A stretch of 64,000 nt of DNA. It comes from Doryteuthis pealeii (Eukaryota > Mollusca > Cephalopoda > Myopsida > Loliginidae). The translations under genes were made by a program, and so were the position numbers. The DNA lies in contig CM042181.1 in assembly GCA_023376005.1 (NCBI GenBank), positions 1,507,883 to 1,571,882 of the forward strand, read 5' to 3'. This document shows positions 10,959 to 23,400 of this stretch, piece after piece. The notes beneath the pieces are model-generated. The model was given only the letters and a program-made list of their open reading frames with translations. It had not been told where the DNA came from and made no database searches. The stretch's first letter is position 1; each line of letters starts with the position of its first letter.

Positions 10959-11421
10959 TCTCTATTAATAATGGAGATTGTCTGTATTTCTGTCTGTAAC
11001 AAAAACTACATCATAGCTCTACGTCACAGCTTACGTCACAATATTCTTATGCTATATACACCCAAAATTTGAGTAAGCAATTTTTAAAATTGTTTTTTTT
11101 ACTTTCGTCCTTTTTTTTATAGTAACAAGAAGTTAACTAAAAAGTTTACAAATAAATAAATACCTACGATTTTGTGGAAAATTGATGGGGAAAATATTCA
11201 AAATAATTGTTTGATTATTACATGTACGTAACATTTTATTTGAGAGGGACGGGGCTCAGTTTTCATTTCAAATTGTTTTTTTACTCCTTTAATAAATATG
11301 AGGATTTTGCTTACTTATGATACAAACCCTCTGATATTGAATTTTTAACTCCCACCCTCTCAGGCAATGTCTTTTAAAAGATTAATTTTTACGTCGCCCA
11401 GAGGGTGTGTTCTGTTGCTAG
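10959..11421 (+). mobile_element. Helitron-like element, family H2
   Basis: It starts A|TCTCTATTAATAATGGAG at 10959. It ends with a short imperfect hairpin (cgcccagagggtg), a spacer and CTAG|T at 11418-11421. The first 40 bases resemble H1 (aatggagattg, tctgtctgtaac) but the interior differs. Related copies: 21563-22028 and 35163-35626 (same locus duplicated) and 53700-55095. Confidence 0.65.
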
Positions 11422-11521
11422 TATAGATAATATTTAAAGAACTGTGATAATTTTTATAGATATCAAATAGTCGAGGAACTCCAGTTTTAAATTAAAAGAA
11501 AAAAATTCGAAAATAACTTAC

Positions 11522-11531
11522 CTTCAGCCAT
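11522..11531 (-). CDS. Gene A, 10-nt coding first exon
   Basis: On the minus strand ATG GCT GAA G is followed at once by GTAAGT, a perfect 5' splice site in phase 1. The main exon at 4952 needs exactly one base to complete its first codon, giving M-A-E-A-P-Q-W. Gene B has the same arrangement (57904-57913, MAKASQ). Upstream, ttttacagtag may be an acceptor for a 5' UTR exon. Intron 1 would be 6569 bp as assembled. Confidence 0.75.
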
Positions 11532-11955
11532 TTTATATCGTTTTTGTTTTAATCTACAAGTTCTACCTCTACTGTAAAACCGAGCCTTAGAATTATAAAT
11601 AGTTACTAGAAATGAGTAATAGTTAAATTATAAAACAACTGCTTATAATACAGCGTAAAACATACAGTTTAAAAGCTGATAATATAGTAACAATAACTTT
11701 GAAAACTGAGCCGATAGTTCCGTTGGTGAAGGATAAAAATATATTAGTATATAAAAATGACACGTTAAAATATATATGGTTTACTTTTATAGGATTTTAT
11801 TACTTAAATCAAAAATAAAAGCATTGGTTGTGACCAAAATCAAGTTAGGGGTTCCGTCATCCGGGTTTCTGCTTACGGGTTAGAGTTTAAAACCTACACT
11901 CCCACGCCATCGCAAGTTCGATCCTTATTGGCGGCATTTCAATCCAGATGAGTCT
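11532..11955 (-). promoter_or_regulatory. Conserved region upstream of gene A
   Basis: About 420 bp upstream of the gene A ATG align with 57914-58370 upstream of gene B. Shared landmarks are 'ctgcttata', 'agcgtaaaac', 'gctgataata', 'aaaatgac' and 'gaccaaaatcaa'. The far end has a tRNA-like B-box stretch (gcaagttcgatcc). It is probably the duplicated promoter and 5' UTR, but a shared older insertion is also present, so function is inferred. Confidence 0.5.
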
Positions 11956-12344
11956 TATTTGTCTAATTTTTTTTAGATGGGGTTCAATAATTTGTATTTA
12001 GTTTTTTCGGACTGTTTTGTTCATTTTTATTGTTATATACGCAACGTTTCGGTCGGTGTGTCCTCCGGCCTTCTTCAGGTGTTCTTGTCTAAAATCTTTA
12101 GATGAAGCTTGATAATTTGTATTATTTAGATTTTTCGAACTGTTATCCTCATCTTTATTCTTATATACACAACGTTTCGACCAATGCGATCTCCGGACTA
12201 CTTCAAATATTTCTTGGACTCGGGAGGGGGGAAAGGCCTTCGTGTAGTAATCGGGAGCCTTCACGGTACTCCGACCAGAACCCTTTAGTTCAATCCATTC
12301 TTTTTTCTCAACAGTAAAAACTAAAACACTTATAAGGATAGTAG
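11956..12344 (-). mobile_element. Tandem pair of Penelope/hammerhead-like motifs
   Basis: Two related minus-strand motifs lie about 140 bp apart. One (12030-12080) reads CTGAAGAAGGCCGG...CGACCGAAACGTTGCG; the other (12160-12215) reads TTGAAGTAGTCCGG...GGTCGAAACGTTGTG. Each is followed by a gtatataa...aaa-rich piece ending in a similar caaattat...catctaaa segment. Tandem units with a CTGANGA...GAAAC core recall Penelope-like elements and retrozymes. The rest of this interval has no gene. Confidence 0.45.
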
Positions 12345-12620
12345 GAAGCGCATGGTGTAATGGTTAAAGTCATGGGAAATGGACTCGTCACCCCGAGTTC
12401 AAATCCTGGATGTGGTAATTTAGCGCTAATACCCTTGGGAAAGGAATGAATCCTACTCTCCCTCCAGCTATGGGCAAATAGTAGGGCAGAATGGGCTCTT
12501 GGTTAGGCAACTTGTCTAGGAGAAGTAAAACTCTGAATTCAAACCTGTTAAACTCCGCTTAAGAAATTGACCTTGTATCGCATCCTGCTCGTGCAGAGGG
12601 GTTGGTAAATATATATATAT
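12345..12620 (+). mobile_element. tRNA-derived SINE, family SINE-2
   Basis: A polymerase III type promoter is visible: an A box-like tggtgtaatggtta (about 12353) and a B box-like gagttcaaatcc (about 12397), spaced as in a tRNA. The body runs to 'catcctgctcgtgcagagg', then a (TA)n tail near 12605-12622. The same locus is duplicated at 20385-20640 (inverted) and 36540-36805 (direct). Confidence 0.7.
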
Positions 12621-13076
12621 ATATGAAGAGATGGAAAGGAATCCGACGGTATGTAGTATATTAAGAAAATTGAAAAAACACAGGTTTAAATAAGTTGAGT
12701 GGAAAGTTTATAAGCCAACGCTGCAGTGTTTCGATCTATTAATTAGATCATCTTCAGGGCATTTGTTGGTATAAGGAAGATGGTAAAAAATCTTTCCTAT
12801 CTTAACGAGAAAAAAAAAGCGATAGTCCTTGTTTATCAATCTGTTCAAAATTTGAAATCTGAAGAAAGGACGCTGAAAAATGGACGGTGAGAAATGTGAC
12901 GTCAAATATTCTCTTTTACGGTGTGAGTATGAGAGTGTGTATCGAAAAAAAGGCATTGCGCATTTTTTAGCTGTTTTGTGTGTGTGGGTTGCGCGTGTGT
13001 GTATAAATCTTTTGCGATAAACGACATCAAAACAAACTCAATGTTGTGTGTGTGTGCGAGCGTAAAATCTTGAGTT

Positions 13077-13108
<32 letters not shown>
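12621..13108. other. Intergenic stretch with a ribozyme-like motif
   Basis: No gene is seen. It contains the hammerhead-like motif at 12714-12760, a gtgtgtgtg-rich segment (12970-13060) and a (TA)n run (13078-13107). Confidence 0.5.
12714..12760 (-). ncRNA. Hammerhead-ribozyme-like motif
   Basis: The minus strand reads GCC-CTGAAGA-T, a 6-bp stem GATCTA/TAGATC with loop ATTAA, GAAAC, a weak stem III, then GTT and GGC. GCC/GGC can close stem I. In known hammerheads the core is CUGANGA...GAAA and the N position is tolerant. Two weak points are one extra base between GA and stem II, and a mismatch in stem III. It is probably a degenerate terminal motif of a Penelope-like element; activity is unproven. 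Confidence 0.35.
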
Positions 13109-13113
<5 letters not shown>

Positions 13114-13668
13114 CATCATCATATCATCATGTCGCGCACGGCAGCACGGATATCCATGACAATCTTCGCCAAACTTCCCTATTTCTCAGGGCCCCTGGGA
13201 GGTCCTCAGCATCCAGAGTCTTCGCATAGTTGGTCAATGTAGGTCCTTAGCGGGCGTCCTACGTTAGCATGTCCATGTGTTGGCTTCCACAGGAGAACGT
13301 CGCTTATGAGTTCATTCCTTGTTTCTCCAGCAGTGTCCTGCATGTCTAGTCCATCTCACCCGGATGGTTTGTGAGATGGGGGGGGGGGCAGGTAACCATA
13401 TAGTTGCTTCTTTGTGGGGTGCTGCTTCCATGACTTGTTCAGGACTACTCGCAGCATTCTGTGCAGGTACCATCTAGCTTATTCTCGAGGTGCCCTTGTC
13501 AGGGTCCAGGTGGTGCAGCCATACAGCCAGCACTGATATAACCACAGCCTGGAAGAATTGTTGCTTTAGTTTGTCAGTGATATCGGATCTCCAATATTAC
13601 TGATAGTCTGTTTGTGGCCGCCCATGCCTTTCCTACTCGTGTATTAACATCGCTTTCTGTGGATGGAT
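13109..13668 (-). mobile_element. Non-LTR retrotransposon 3' end inserted in (TA)n
   Basis: A frameshifted copy of the element that is cleaner at 37312-37870. It ends in (ATG)n at 13110-13130 and is flanked by (TA)n on both sides. Several single-base indels relative to 37312-37870 break the frame here. Confidence 0.75.
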
Positions 13669-14861
13669 ATTATATATAATATATATATATATTATATATA
13701 TACTATATATATATAAATGGATAGATACGTAGTAGAATTCGTTAATACTTGATATTATAGGCATAAAGTATCCAGTTCAAAACTGATAATACTTTAAGAA
13801 AAAACTCCAAAACTGATAGCGTTGACTGTACCTAATCAAAACAGCACAATATGCTGCGTAAAGCTAAATATTTTCTTAATATATTCATAGCTAGTATTGC
13901 GGAACAATATTCCGATTTATAAAAACATCTTCAGTGCTTGTTTACTCCGGACTTAACAAGAGCGGAGACGAAATAATATGAATTCAAAACGAAAACATTG
14001 TATTTGCAAAAAAGTTATGCGGTGTCAAATATAAGCACACGTCCGCCGCACGTTTTCTCGTCAGCGACAGACATGTATTCTTATGTAACAGTTTTTGAAA
14101 AAAGAATACATATTTCAAATCGACAATAGAAAAATTCTTCTTTTTCAAACAGGATGAGTATTAACCCCGTTGACGTAGGGTGCACGGATTTTAAGCATAT
14201 TGTGTTTTCATATCCTTATCTAGATCATATTGTGAAAACTAGTCTCACTTTACCCGGTTTCGATCCTTACTCGCGTCTGTTGAATTAAGGTGATATTTTT
14301 TCACCTTCCTCTTTTCACTGAGATATCGTGATAACCCATAAATTTTTTCTCAGCGTTAAAATGAGATTTACCATTTAAAAAAGAAAAATCAATAATCTAA
14401 TTAATTCTTATGAGTTGAGTAATCATTTCTTTTTTAATTTTTCATTCATAATTAAATCTTTTAGACAAATCATTCACAATTTGTGTTGCTGATAAGGGTA
14501 GGTCGATTTTTTCACTTTTAAAATAAAATCAATATGTCCTCTGTGCGTAATTGTGGGTTAGTATTTCTTGATATGATACTAAAAATTAGATCTTTTACTT
14601 GCACATTGTCTGAGAAAAAATAGGCATCAAAAATGGTCTAACTAAACATCCACTAAGATCCTTGTTTTCTAAAGGTTTACTTTGGGAAACTGAGGATTTT
14701 TAGTGCATTTAAGTAGAACATCTTGTGATGCTATTCTAAATAATAGTGCAAATAAATATCTATTGTGTTGGTATCAATTATTCAGTATACATAAAACACA
14801 ACTTTCGCAAAAAATCAAACTATCCTGATTGGTGATCCACGCCAGCAGGCTTAGTGGATGG
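13669..14861. other. AT-rich intergenic DNA with a fold-back element
   Basis: No gene is seen. A ~98-bp inverted pair at about 14570-14800 encloses a ~20-bp loop (cleaner at 38773-38988). A second ribozyme-like minus-strand motif lies near 13905-13940 (cleaner at 38095-38130). Copies: 17946-19180 (inverted), 37871-39055 (direct). Confidence 0.5.
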
Positions 14862-15510
14862 TTTGGTTTGGTTTGGTTGTTTTACGGCAATATCAACCCG
14901 GTGGGCTGGATGTTAATGCCAGGAAAGTTTTTGAAATAATTTCATTTCTTAATGCATAATAAAATATTGTTTTATCACGTCATGTTTTTCTATTTAACCA
15001 GATGATGGGACCTTAAAACAGGTACTACACTCCGGGTCAGATGGACCAGGGGAGCGAATGGTGAATGAAGGTGTGCTCCACATTTCCCCGAAACCTCCAG
15101 AACTGGACTCCCTATCAGATCAGAGTTTAGACGTCATTCCCCCTTAGGACATGTTACCGCTCCAGTCAACCTGCTTCTAGCACCCATAAAGATAAACAAG
15201 GGGGTTGGGGCTTGCATATAAGGCTAGGTTGGGAAAATCTATATAGGTGCTAGGGCTTGACATGACCAGCCGATTTGATCGGGGGAAGGGGGCCTCTCCG
15301 ACCGCCATGCTAGCCCAAGGTAGGGCCAAAGTGGAGTACTTGCAGGAGTCATGGACCACCTGGGTTCTATCCTTAAAGCATCAGCCGGGTCGCCACCACG
15401 GCCAACAGGTGGTCGCCATTGGGGGGGGTCTTACCCCTCTGCAGAGGTGGCAGCGTACATTCTGAACCCACCAGTCGATAGGGCGGCGGGGTTAGTGGAC
15501 GGGGGATTTG
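14862..15510 (+). repeat. Dispersed repeat DR-A, opposite orientation
   Basis: It begins with the ggtttggtttggtttggtt run and ends near 'cagtcgatagggcggc'. It is the same family as 9613-10183 but reads the other way. Small indels relative to the copy at 39060-39690 indicate noisy sequence near the fold-back point. Confidence 0.7.
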
Positions 15511-16282
15511 ATTGATCTTAACGGTATGAGAACTTCGTATCGGGTTATTTTATGTGCTGCAGTGGTTAGGGAATGGTTTGTACATGTTCGTTTATAGTAA
15601 TTTGTAGTAGTTTTTTTCTTAAGAAGTTTTTTTTTTGCACATATGTTTATGGTTGCAGAAGTATTTCTATCGCATATTTTCTATTAATACTAGAGATTTC
15701 CGGTTCCCGGTTTTTGTCTGTAACAAAAAATACGTCCTGCTTAGTCACATTACCCAAAATCGTCATAAACATAGAATAAATACACTCAAAATTTGAACAT
15801 CGCAACATTTAGAACAGCCCCTCATTGTTTTTTAAAACAATGTTTTAATAATACATGACTGGGTATTATATATAAGTTTGTTTTTTTTTAATGACATATT
15901 TAAGTGTACATTTCATAATTGGTTTATTTTTTAATCCTTTAATGAATTTGATGATTTCTACTTACTCTAGGCTGTACAACCGATGACATTGAATTTGGTT
16001 ATTGTTTGAAATGTGGAAATGCTAATTTACGATAGAAGAGCTAAGATAACGCGTTATAACTTTGACATTCTTATCCAGCATTCAAGTAATTTTAATGTTA
16101 ATGATTTTTAATATCTTTGTACTGGGTAGAATGGGGTGGGGGGTTAAAAAAGTTAGTCTCGCAGAATCCATTATGTTGAATCAATGTGACAGTCGTCGCT
16201 AGAATTGCCCCATTAACACTTCGCTACGTAATAAAAAAAAAAAACAAACACTTTCGTTAAATCCGGACACTGGAAAATTAAT
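15511..16282. other. AT-rich DNA with an H2-related Helitron-like piece
   Basis: No gene is seen. The segment from about 15670 carries 'tttttgtctgtaac' near one end and 'cgctag' at 16196-16201. The cleaner copy is 39830-40337. Confidence 0.35.
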
Positions 16283-16515
16283 GTTTTCTGTACATATATG
16301 ATGAATGGGCAGTTGTGTATGTATGTGATGTATGTCCGGAGGAAAGCTTCTGAAAATCAAACACATGTAACGACAAAGTAAATATATTTACACATTCACA
16401 GTCACCAGATCTTGCTTTTTGAGCAAAAACAAGGAAGATTTGATTTATACTCATGAAGATGATATAAAGAACAAAATCAAATGATAAGCATGAATTTTAT
16501 TTTTGCTTTAGTTTC
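16283..16515. other. Fold-back junction and single-copy loop
   Basis: At 16283-16290 the sequence stops matching 40415-40422 (gtttcctg) and continues as the reverse complement of 40645 downwards (gttttctgtacatatatg). The loop, 16291 to about 16515, is present here only in inverted orientation. After it, the arm from 16516 mirrors the sequence left of 16283. The crossover has a 7-8-nt near-match (gttt[t/c]ctg). Confidence 0.85.
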
Positions 16516-17304
16516 AGTGAAACATTAATTTTTTCCAGTGTCCGGATTAAGCGGAAGATGTGGTTGTTTGTTTTTTTTTTACGTAGGCGAATTTAATGGT
16601 GGCATCTAGCGAGATCAACATTCGATTCACAATAATGATCTGCGAGACTAATTTTACCCTCCCACCTGCCATCTACCCAGGTACAATACGATATTAAAAA
16701 TCAATACATTAATAATACTGTTTTGAATGTGGATAAGATTGTCAATTACTAACTGGTTTTTGTCTGCTAGGCGGTTTTTTATCGTAAATTACATTTCACA
16801 TTTCAAAATACAAATTCTAATGTCATCGATTTGTTACCTATAGTATAGTAGAATCATCAAATTCAATTGAAAGATTAAAAATAAAGACAATTTGAAATGT
16901 AGACTTTAAGAAGTATGTATTAAAATATGAAACAAGACTATATAGTAATACCAGTCATGTATTGTATCTTAAAACTTGTTTGAAAAATAAATGAGGGCTG
17001 GTCTATTGTTGCATGTTCAAATTTGAGTGTATTTGTATTCTAAATGGTTTATGACGATTTCTGGGTAATGTGACGTGAAGCAGTGACGTATTTTTGGATT
17101 ATCAGACAGAAAACCGGAAGCGCACATCTCTATTATTAATAGAAATAAATGAGATAGAAATGCTTCTAGACCATAAAAACTCATGTGCAAAAAAACGTCT
17201 TAAGATAAAAAAACTGCACACCAAATTAATATAAACGAAAGATGTAAACAATTCCTAACCTGCGCATAAAGATAACGCCATACGAGTTTTCATACCGTTA
17301 AGAT

Positions 17305-17945
17305 CAATCATGCCCCATCCACCTAACCCCCGCCCTATCGATGGTGGGTTTAGAATGTACCGGACTTTGCAACTTGCAGAGGGTAAGACCCCCCAATGGG
17401 ACACGCTGTTGGCCGTGGGTGAGCGAACCCGTGATGCGCTTAAGGATATGAACCAGGCTGGGTCCTATGACTTGCAATACTCCCACTTTGGCCCTACCTT
17501 GGGCTAGATGGGCGGTCGGAGAGGCGCCTCCTCCGAGATCAATCGCTGGTCATGGTCAAGCCTAGCAACGCTGATGATGATTTCCCAACCCTATTGCCTT
17601 TATGGTCAAGCCCCAACCCCTTTTTATCTTATGGTGCTAGAAGGCGTGACTGGAGGGTCAACATGTCCCTGGACTGACGTTAACTCTATCTGATGGCTGA
17701 GTCCCAGTTCTGGAGGTTTGGGGATGGGAGCACACCTCATCACCATTGCTCCGCTGGCCACTCTGACCGGAGTGGTAGTACCTGTTAAGGTCCCAGTCTA
17801 TGGTTAAACGTAGAAAACAGTGAGTGATAACAAGCAATATTTTGATTATGCATTAAGATGAATTAATTTCTAAAACTTTGGCCGGCATATTCAATGACCC
17901 ACGGTTGAATATGCCGTAAAACAAACCAAACCAAACAAACCATCC
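17305..17945 (-). repeat. DR-A copy within the inverted arm
   Basis: Mirror image of 14862-15510, with indels. Confidence 0.7.
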
Positions 17946-19184
17946 ACTACGCTGGCGTGGATTCACAATAGGATAGTTTTTGATTTTTTGCGAAAGTTGT
18001 GGTTGTTATTATACTGAATCAATGATACCAACAACTTAGATATTTTTTCAAGATTTGCATATTATTTGAACGGAAATAGCATCAAAGATCGTCTACTAAA
18101 ATGACTAAAAATCCTTGCGTTTCCACAAAATGTAACCTTTAGCACAAACAAGGATTCTTAGTGGATTTTAGTAGACGATTTTTGATGCTATTTCTCAAAA
18201 TGGTGCAAGTAAAAGATCTAATTTTTGGATCAGTATTCTAGAATACTAACCCCACAATTTACGCACAGCTGGACATTTGATATTTTTTTAAAGTGAAAAA
18301 TCGACGCCTACCTTATCAGGCAACACAAACTGTGAATGATTTGTCCTAAAAGATTTAACTTATTAATGAAAATAAAAAGAAATGATTACTCAACCTATCA
18401 AGAATTAATTAGATTATTGAATTTTTCTTTTTAAAATCGTCAATCTGCATTTTAACGCTGAGAAAGAAAGTATATGGGTTATCAGAATCTCAGTGACAGA
18501 GAAAGGTGAAAAATATCACTTACTCAACAGACGCGAAGGTAAGGATCGAAACCTGGGGTAAGAGTGAGACTAGTTTTCACAATATGATCCTAGATAAAAG
18601 ATATGAAAACGACAATATGCTAAAAAGTCCAGTTGCAGCCTACCCGTCAACGGGTTAATACTCATGCTGTTTTGAAAGAGAGAATTTTTCTATTGTCGAG
18701 TTTTGAAATATGTATTCTTTTGTTCAAAAACTGTTAAGCAATAAATATACATGTCTGTCGCTGGAACCGAGAAACGTGCCGGCGGGATGTGCTTATATTT
18801 CGAACTATCCGCATAACTTTTTTTGCAACATCATGTTTCTTTTAGAATTCAAATTAATTTTTCGTCTCTTGCGCTCTTGTTAAGTCCGGAGTAAAACAAA
18901 GCACTGAAGATGCTTTTTATAACATCGAAATATTGTTCCAAATACTAGCTATGAATATGAGTAACAAAATTTCATTTTAAGGCAGCATATTGTGCTGTTT
19001 ATTAGGTACAGTCACGTATCAGTTTTGTGAGTTTTTCTAAAAGTATTACGTCAGTTTTTGAACTGGATCTTTATGCTTATAATATAGAGTAGTTAACGAG
19101 AATTCTACTACGTATTCTAGTCCTTATATATATATATAATACGTATATGTGATATTATATATTTATATAGTACTATTAGATATC
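17946..19184. other. Mirror of 13669-14861
   Basis: No gene is seen. The fold-back pair is recognisable at about 18005-18245. Confidence 0.6.
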
Positions 19185-19765
19185 TTCATCACAACAGAAA
19201 GCGATGTTAATACAACACGAGTACGGAAAGGCATGGGCCGGTCCCACAAACGATTATCAGTATATGGAGAATCCGATATCACTGACAAACTTAAGCAACA
19301 ATCTTCAGGCTGTGGTTATATCAGTGCTGGGCTAGTATGGGCTGCACACCATGGAACCCTGACAAGGCTACCCTGCGAGAATGTAAGCCTAAGACTGGGT
19401 ACCTGCACAAGAATGGCTGCGAGGTATCTGAACAAGTCATGGAAGCAGCACCGCCACAAGAAGCACTATATGGCTTAGCCTGCCCCCCCCCATCTCAGCA
19501 ACCATCCTGGGTGAGATGGACTCGACATGCAGGACATCTGCCTGGAGAACAAGGAATGAAACTCATAAGCGACGTTCTCCCTGTGGAAGCCAACACATGG
19601 ACATGCTAACGCGTAGGCACGCCGCTAACGGACTCTACATGACCAAATCTATGCGAAGTCTCCTGGATGGCGGCACAGAGGACCTCCCAGGGGCCCTGAG
19701 AAGATAGGGAAGTTTGGGCGAAAGATGTGTCATGGATATCCGTGTGCGTGCGCGACATGATCGAT
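19185..19765 (+). mobile_element. LINE 3' end within the inverted arm
   Basis: Mirror of 13109-13668. Translated pieces (e.g. AGHLPGEQ, KPTHGHA out of frame) are broken by indels. Confidence 0.7.
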
Positions 19766-20384
19766 GATATGATGGATTTTTTCTATATAATAGATATATT
19801 ATATTATATAGTTATACAAACGCGTCAGAATTTTACCTCGCACGACACACACAAGCATTGAGGTTTGTTTTTGATGTCGTTTTATCGCAAAGATTTATAC
19901 ACACACGCGCACACACACGACAAGCACAGCTAAAAATCGGCCCGCCCGCCGCGCGTCGGCGCAATGCTTTTTTTCGATACACACTCTCATACTACTACAC
20001 CGTAAAAGGAATATTCTGACGTCACAGTTTCTCACCGTCCATTTTTTCAGGCGTCCTTCCTCTTAGTTTTCAAATTTCTGACAGATTGATCAAGACAGGG
20101 AGCTACTCCTTTGTTTTTTGTCTCGTTAAGATGTAGGAAAAGATTTTTTACCAATCTTTCCTTATACCAAAGAAATGCCCAGAAGATGATCTAATTACTA
20201 GATCGAAACCAGATCTGCAGGCGGTTGGCTTATAAAGCTTCCACTCAACTTATTTAACAACCTGTGTTGTTTTTCATATTTTCCTAAGTATACTACATAC
20301 CCGTCGGATTCCGTTTCCATCTCTTCATATTATAATGATTTTAGCCAAACCCTCTGCACGAGCAGGATGCGATACAGAGGTCAA

Positions 20385-20640
20385 TTTCTTAAGCGAGTTT
20401 AACAGGTTTTGAATTCAGAGTTTACTTCTCTACGACGCAAGTTGCCTAACCAAGGAGCCCATTCTGCCCTGATCTAATTTGGCCCATAGCTGAGAGGAGA
20501 GTAGGATTCATTCCTTTCCCAAGGGTATTAGGCGCTAAAGTTGACACCATCCAGGGATTTGAACTCGGGTGTGAACCAGTCCATTTCCCATGACTTTAAG
20601 CCATTACACCTATGCGCTTCCTACTATCCTTATAAGTGTT
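20385..20640 (-). mobile_element. SINE-2 within the inverted arm
   Basis: Mirror of 12345-12620; the B box reads gatttgaactc on the plus strand. The ribozyme-like motif 12714-12760 is mirrored near 20180-20230 with errors. Confidence 0.65.
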
Positions 20641-20679
20641 TTTAGTTTTTACTGTTGAGAAAAAGAAAGTGGATGTGAA

Positions 20680-21040
20680 CTAAAGGGTCCTGGTCGGAGT
20701 AACGTGAAGGCTCCCGATTACTACACGAAGGCCTTTGCCCCCTCCCGAGTCCCAAGATATTTGAAGTAGTCCGGAGATACGATTGGTCGAAGACGTTGTG
20801 TATATAAGAATAAAGATGAGGATAACAGTTCGGAAAAAATCTAAATAATACAAATTATCAAGCTTCATCTAAAAGATTTTAGAACAAGAACACCGTGAAG
20901 AACGGCCGGAGGACACACGACCGAAACGTTGCGTATATAACAATAAAAATGACCAAAACAGTCCGAAAAAACTAATATCAAATTATTGTGAACCCCATCT
21001 AAAAAAAATTAGACAATAGAGACTCATCTGGTTGAACTGT
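20680..21040 (+). mobile_element. Penelope/hammerhead-like pair within the inverted arm
   Basis: Mirror of 11990-12300. The cgaaacgttgcgtatataa and gtatataagaataaagatg stretches are preserved. Confidence 0.5.
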
Positions 21041-21056
21041 GCCGCCAATGAAGGAT

Positions 21057-21457
21057 CGAAACTTGCGATGGCGTGGAGTGTAGGTTTTAAACTCTAACCG
21101 TAAGCAGAAACCCGGATGACGGAACCCCTAACTTGATTTTGTCCACAACCAATGCTTTTATTTTTGATTTAAGGTAAAAACTCCTATAAAAGTAAACCAT
21201 ATAGTATTTTAACGTGTCATTTTATATGACTAATATATTTTTATCCTTCACCAACGGAACTATCGGCTCAGTTTTCAAAGTTATTGTTACTATACTTATC
21301 AGCTTTTAACTGTATGTTTTACGCTGTATTATAAGCAGTTTGTTTATATTTAACTATTACTCATTTCAGTAACTATTTATAAGTTTCTAAGCGCTCGGTT
21401 TTACAGTAGAGGTAGAACGTGTAGATTAAAACAAAAACGATATAAAATGGCTTGAAG
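21057..21457 (+). pseudogene. Mirror copy of the gene A upstream region and exon 1
   Basis: Reads ATGGCTTGAAG|GTAAGT at 21447. An inserted T breaks the 10-nt coding exon, as expected of sequencing error. Confidence 0.7.
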
Positions 21458-21562
21458 GTAAGTTATTTTTCGAATTTTTTTTTCTTTTAATTTAAAAACT
21501 GGAAGTTCCTCGACTATTTGATATCTATAAAAATTTACACAGTTCTTTAAATATTATCTATA

Positions 21563-22028
21563 CTGCAACAGAACACACCCTCGGGCGACGTAAAATTTAA
21601 TCTTTTAAAAGACTTGCCTGAGAGGGTGGGAGTTAAAAATTCAATATCAGAGGTTGGTATTATAAAGTAAGTGCCAAATCCTGGCATATTTATTAAAGGA
21701 GTAAAAAACACATTTTTGAAATGAAAACTGAGCCCCGTCCCTCTCAAATAAAATGTTAGTACATGTAATAATCAAACAATTATTTTGCAATATTTTCCCC
21801 ATCAATTTTTCCACAAAATCGTAGGTATTTATTGATATTTGTAAACTTTTTAGTTAACTTCTTGTTACTATAAAAAAAGGACGAAAGTAAAAAAAACAAT
21901 TTTAAAATTGCTTTACTCAATTTTGGGTGTATATAGCATAAGAATATTGTGACGTAAGCTTGTGACGTAGAGCTATGATGTAGTTTTTGTTACAGACAGA
22001 ATACAGACAATCTCATTATTAATAGAGA
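21563..22028 (-). mobile_element. Helitron-like H2 within the inverted arm
   Basis: Mirror of 10959-11421. The terminal CTAG is corrupted to ctgca. Confidence 0.6.
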
Positions 22029-22084
22029 TTTAATAGAAAGTATTTATTCTAATATTAAAAAAAAAAAACATTTAATATGACGAT

Positions 22085-22680
22085 TAATTGATGGTCGTAC
22101 AGCTGTTTTCTCGTGGGTGTTGTCCACGTCTTGTTCAGGAATCACAGGTAGCATTCTTGTGGCCAGCTCCCATCTAGTTTATTCTCTAGTCGCTTCGTTA
22201 GGGTCCAGGTGGTGCAGCCATACAGCAGCACTGATACGACACCCGGCTTGAAGAACTGTGTCTTTAACTTGTCTGTGAGATTGGATTTCTATGACTGATA
22301 ATTTATTTATAGCGGACCATGTCTTTCCTATGCGTGCATTAACATCGTTTTCTGTGGAGAGATGTGACCTGTTACGGCCACCTGCCACCTAACTCACCAA
22401 ACCATCCGAGTAAGACGGACAAGACCGCAGGACACTGTTGGAAGAAGCCAAGGACGAAACCGATAAGAGACGTCCTCCTGTGGAAGCCAGCACATGGACA
22501 CGCCAGTGTGGACCGACCAGCAGAGACGTACATTGACCAGCTCTGTGCGGATACAGGATGCTGCCTAGAGGACCTCCCGAGAATGAATTAGTGATAGGGA
22601 CGGATGAAGAGAGATTGTCATGGATACTGGTGCACAGCGTGACCCGATGATGATGATGAGATTTATCAGTTGATATTAGA
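22085..22680 (+). mobile_element. Twin-primed LINE within the inverted arm
   Basis: Mirror of 10312-10905, with both halves still inverted relative to each other and many indels. Confidence 0.65.
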
Positions 22681-22804
22681 ATGAACAAACGCACCACCAA
22701 TACATAAAGGTTAATGATTTTTAAAAATTGAACTTTGGTCTGAACCAAAGATACCACGATATTTCGTCCATTTTAATATTATACAATGACATAGGATATT
22801 AATT

Positions 22805-23385
22805 AGGTTTGGTTTGTTTGTTTTACGGCATATCAACCTCAGTGGTCATTTAATGCCGATAAAGTTTTGAAATAATTTGATTCTTTAATGGATACACATT
22901 TTTTTTCATGAATACTTTTCTATTAACCATAGATGGGACCCTAACAGGTACTACCACTCCGGGCTAGAGTGGACCAATGGTGATGAAGGGTGCTGGCCAC
23001 ATTCCCTCAAACTCCACCACTGGAAGCCTACCATCAGATAGAGTTAACGTCATTCCCAGGACATTGTAGACCCTCAGTCATCCCCCTCTAGTACCCATAT
23101 GATAAAAAGGGTAGGGCACTTGCAATAAGGACAACAGGGTTTGGGGCAATCATATAGGTGCTAGAGCTTGACGTGACCCAGGTGATTGATCGGAGGGGTC
23201 TCTCTGACCGCCCGTCTGGCTTAAGTAAGGACCAAAGTGGAGTATTGCATGAACTGCTCAACCACCCTGGGTTCTATCCTTAAGCATCACGGGTCGCCAA
23301 CACGGCAACATGGGCCCATTGGGGGGAGTCTTATCCCTCTGCAGAGGTGCAGTTGGTGAATCTAATGCCCCACAACACAAAAAGA
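22805..23385 (+). repeat. DR-A within the inverted arm
   Basis: Mirror of 9613-10183. Confidence 0.65.
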
Positions 23386-23400
23386 GCAAATTACTATACA

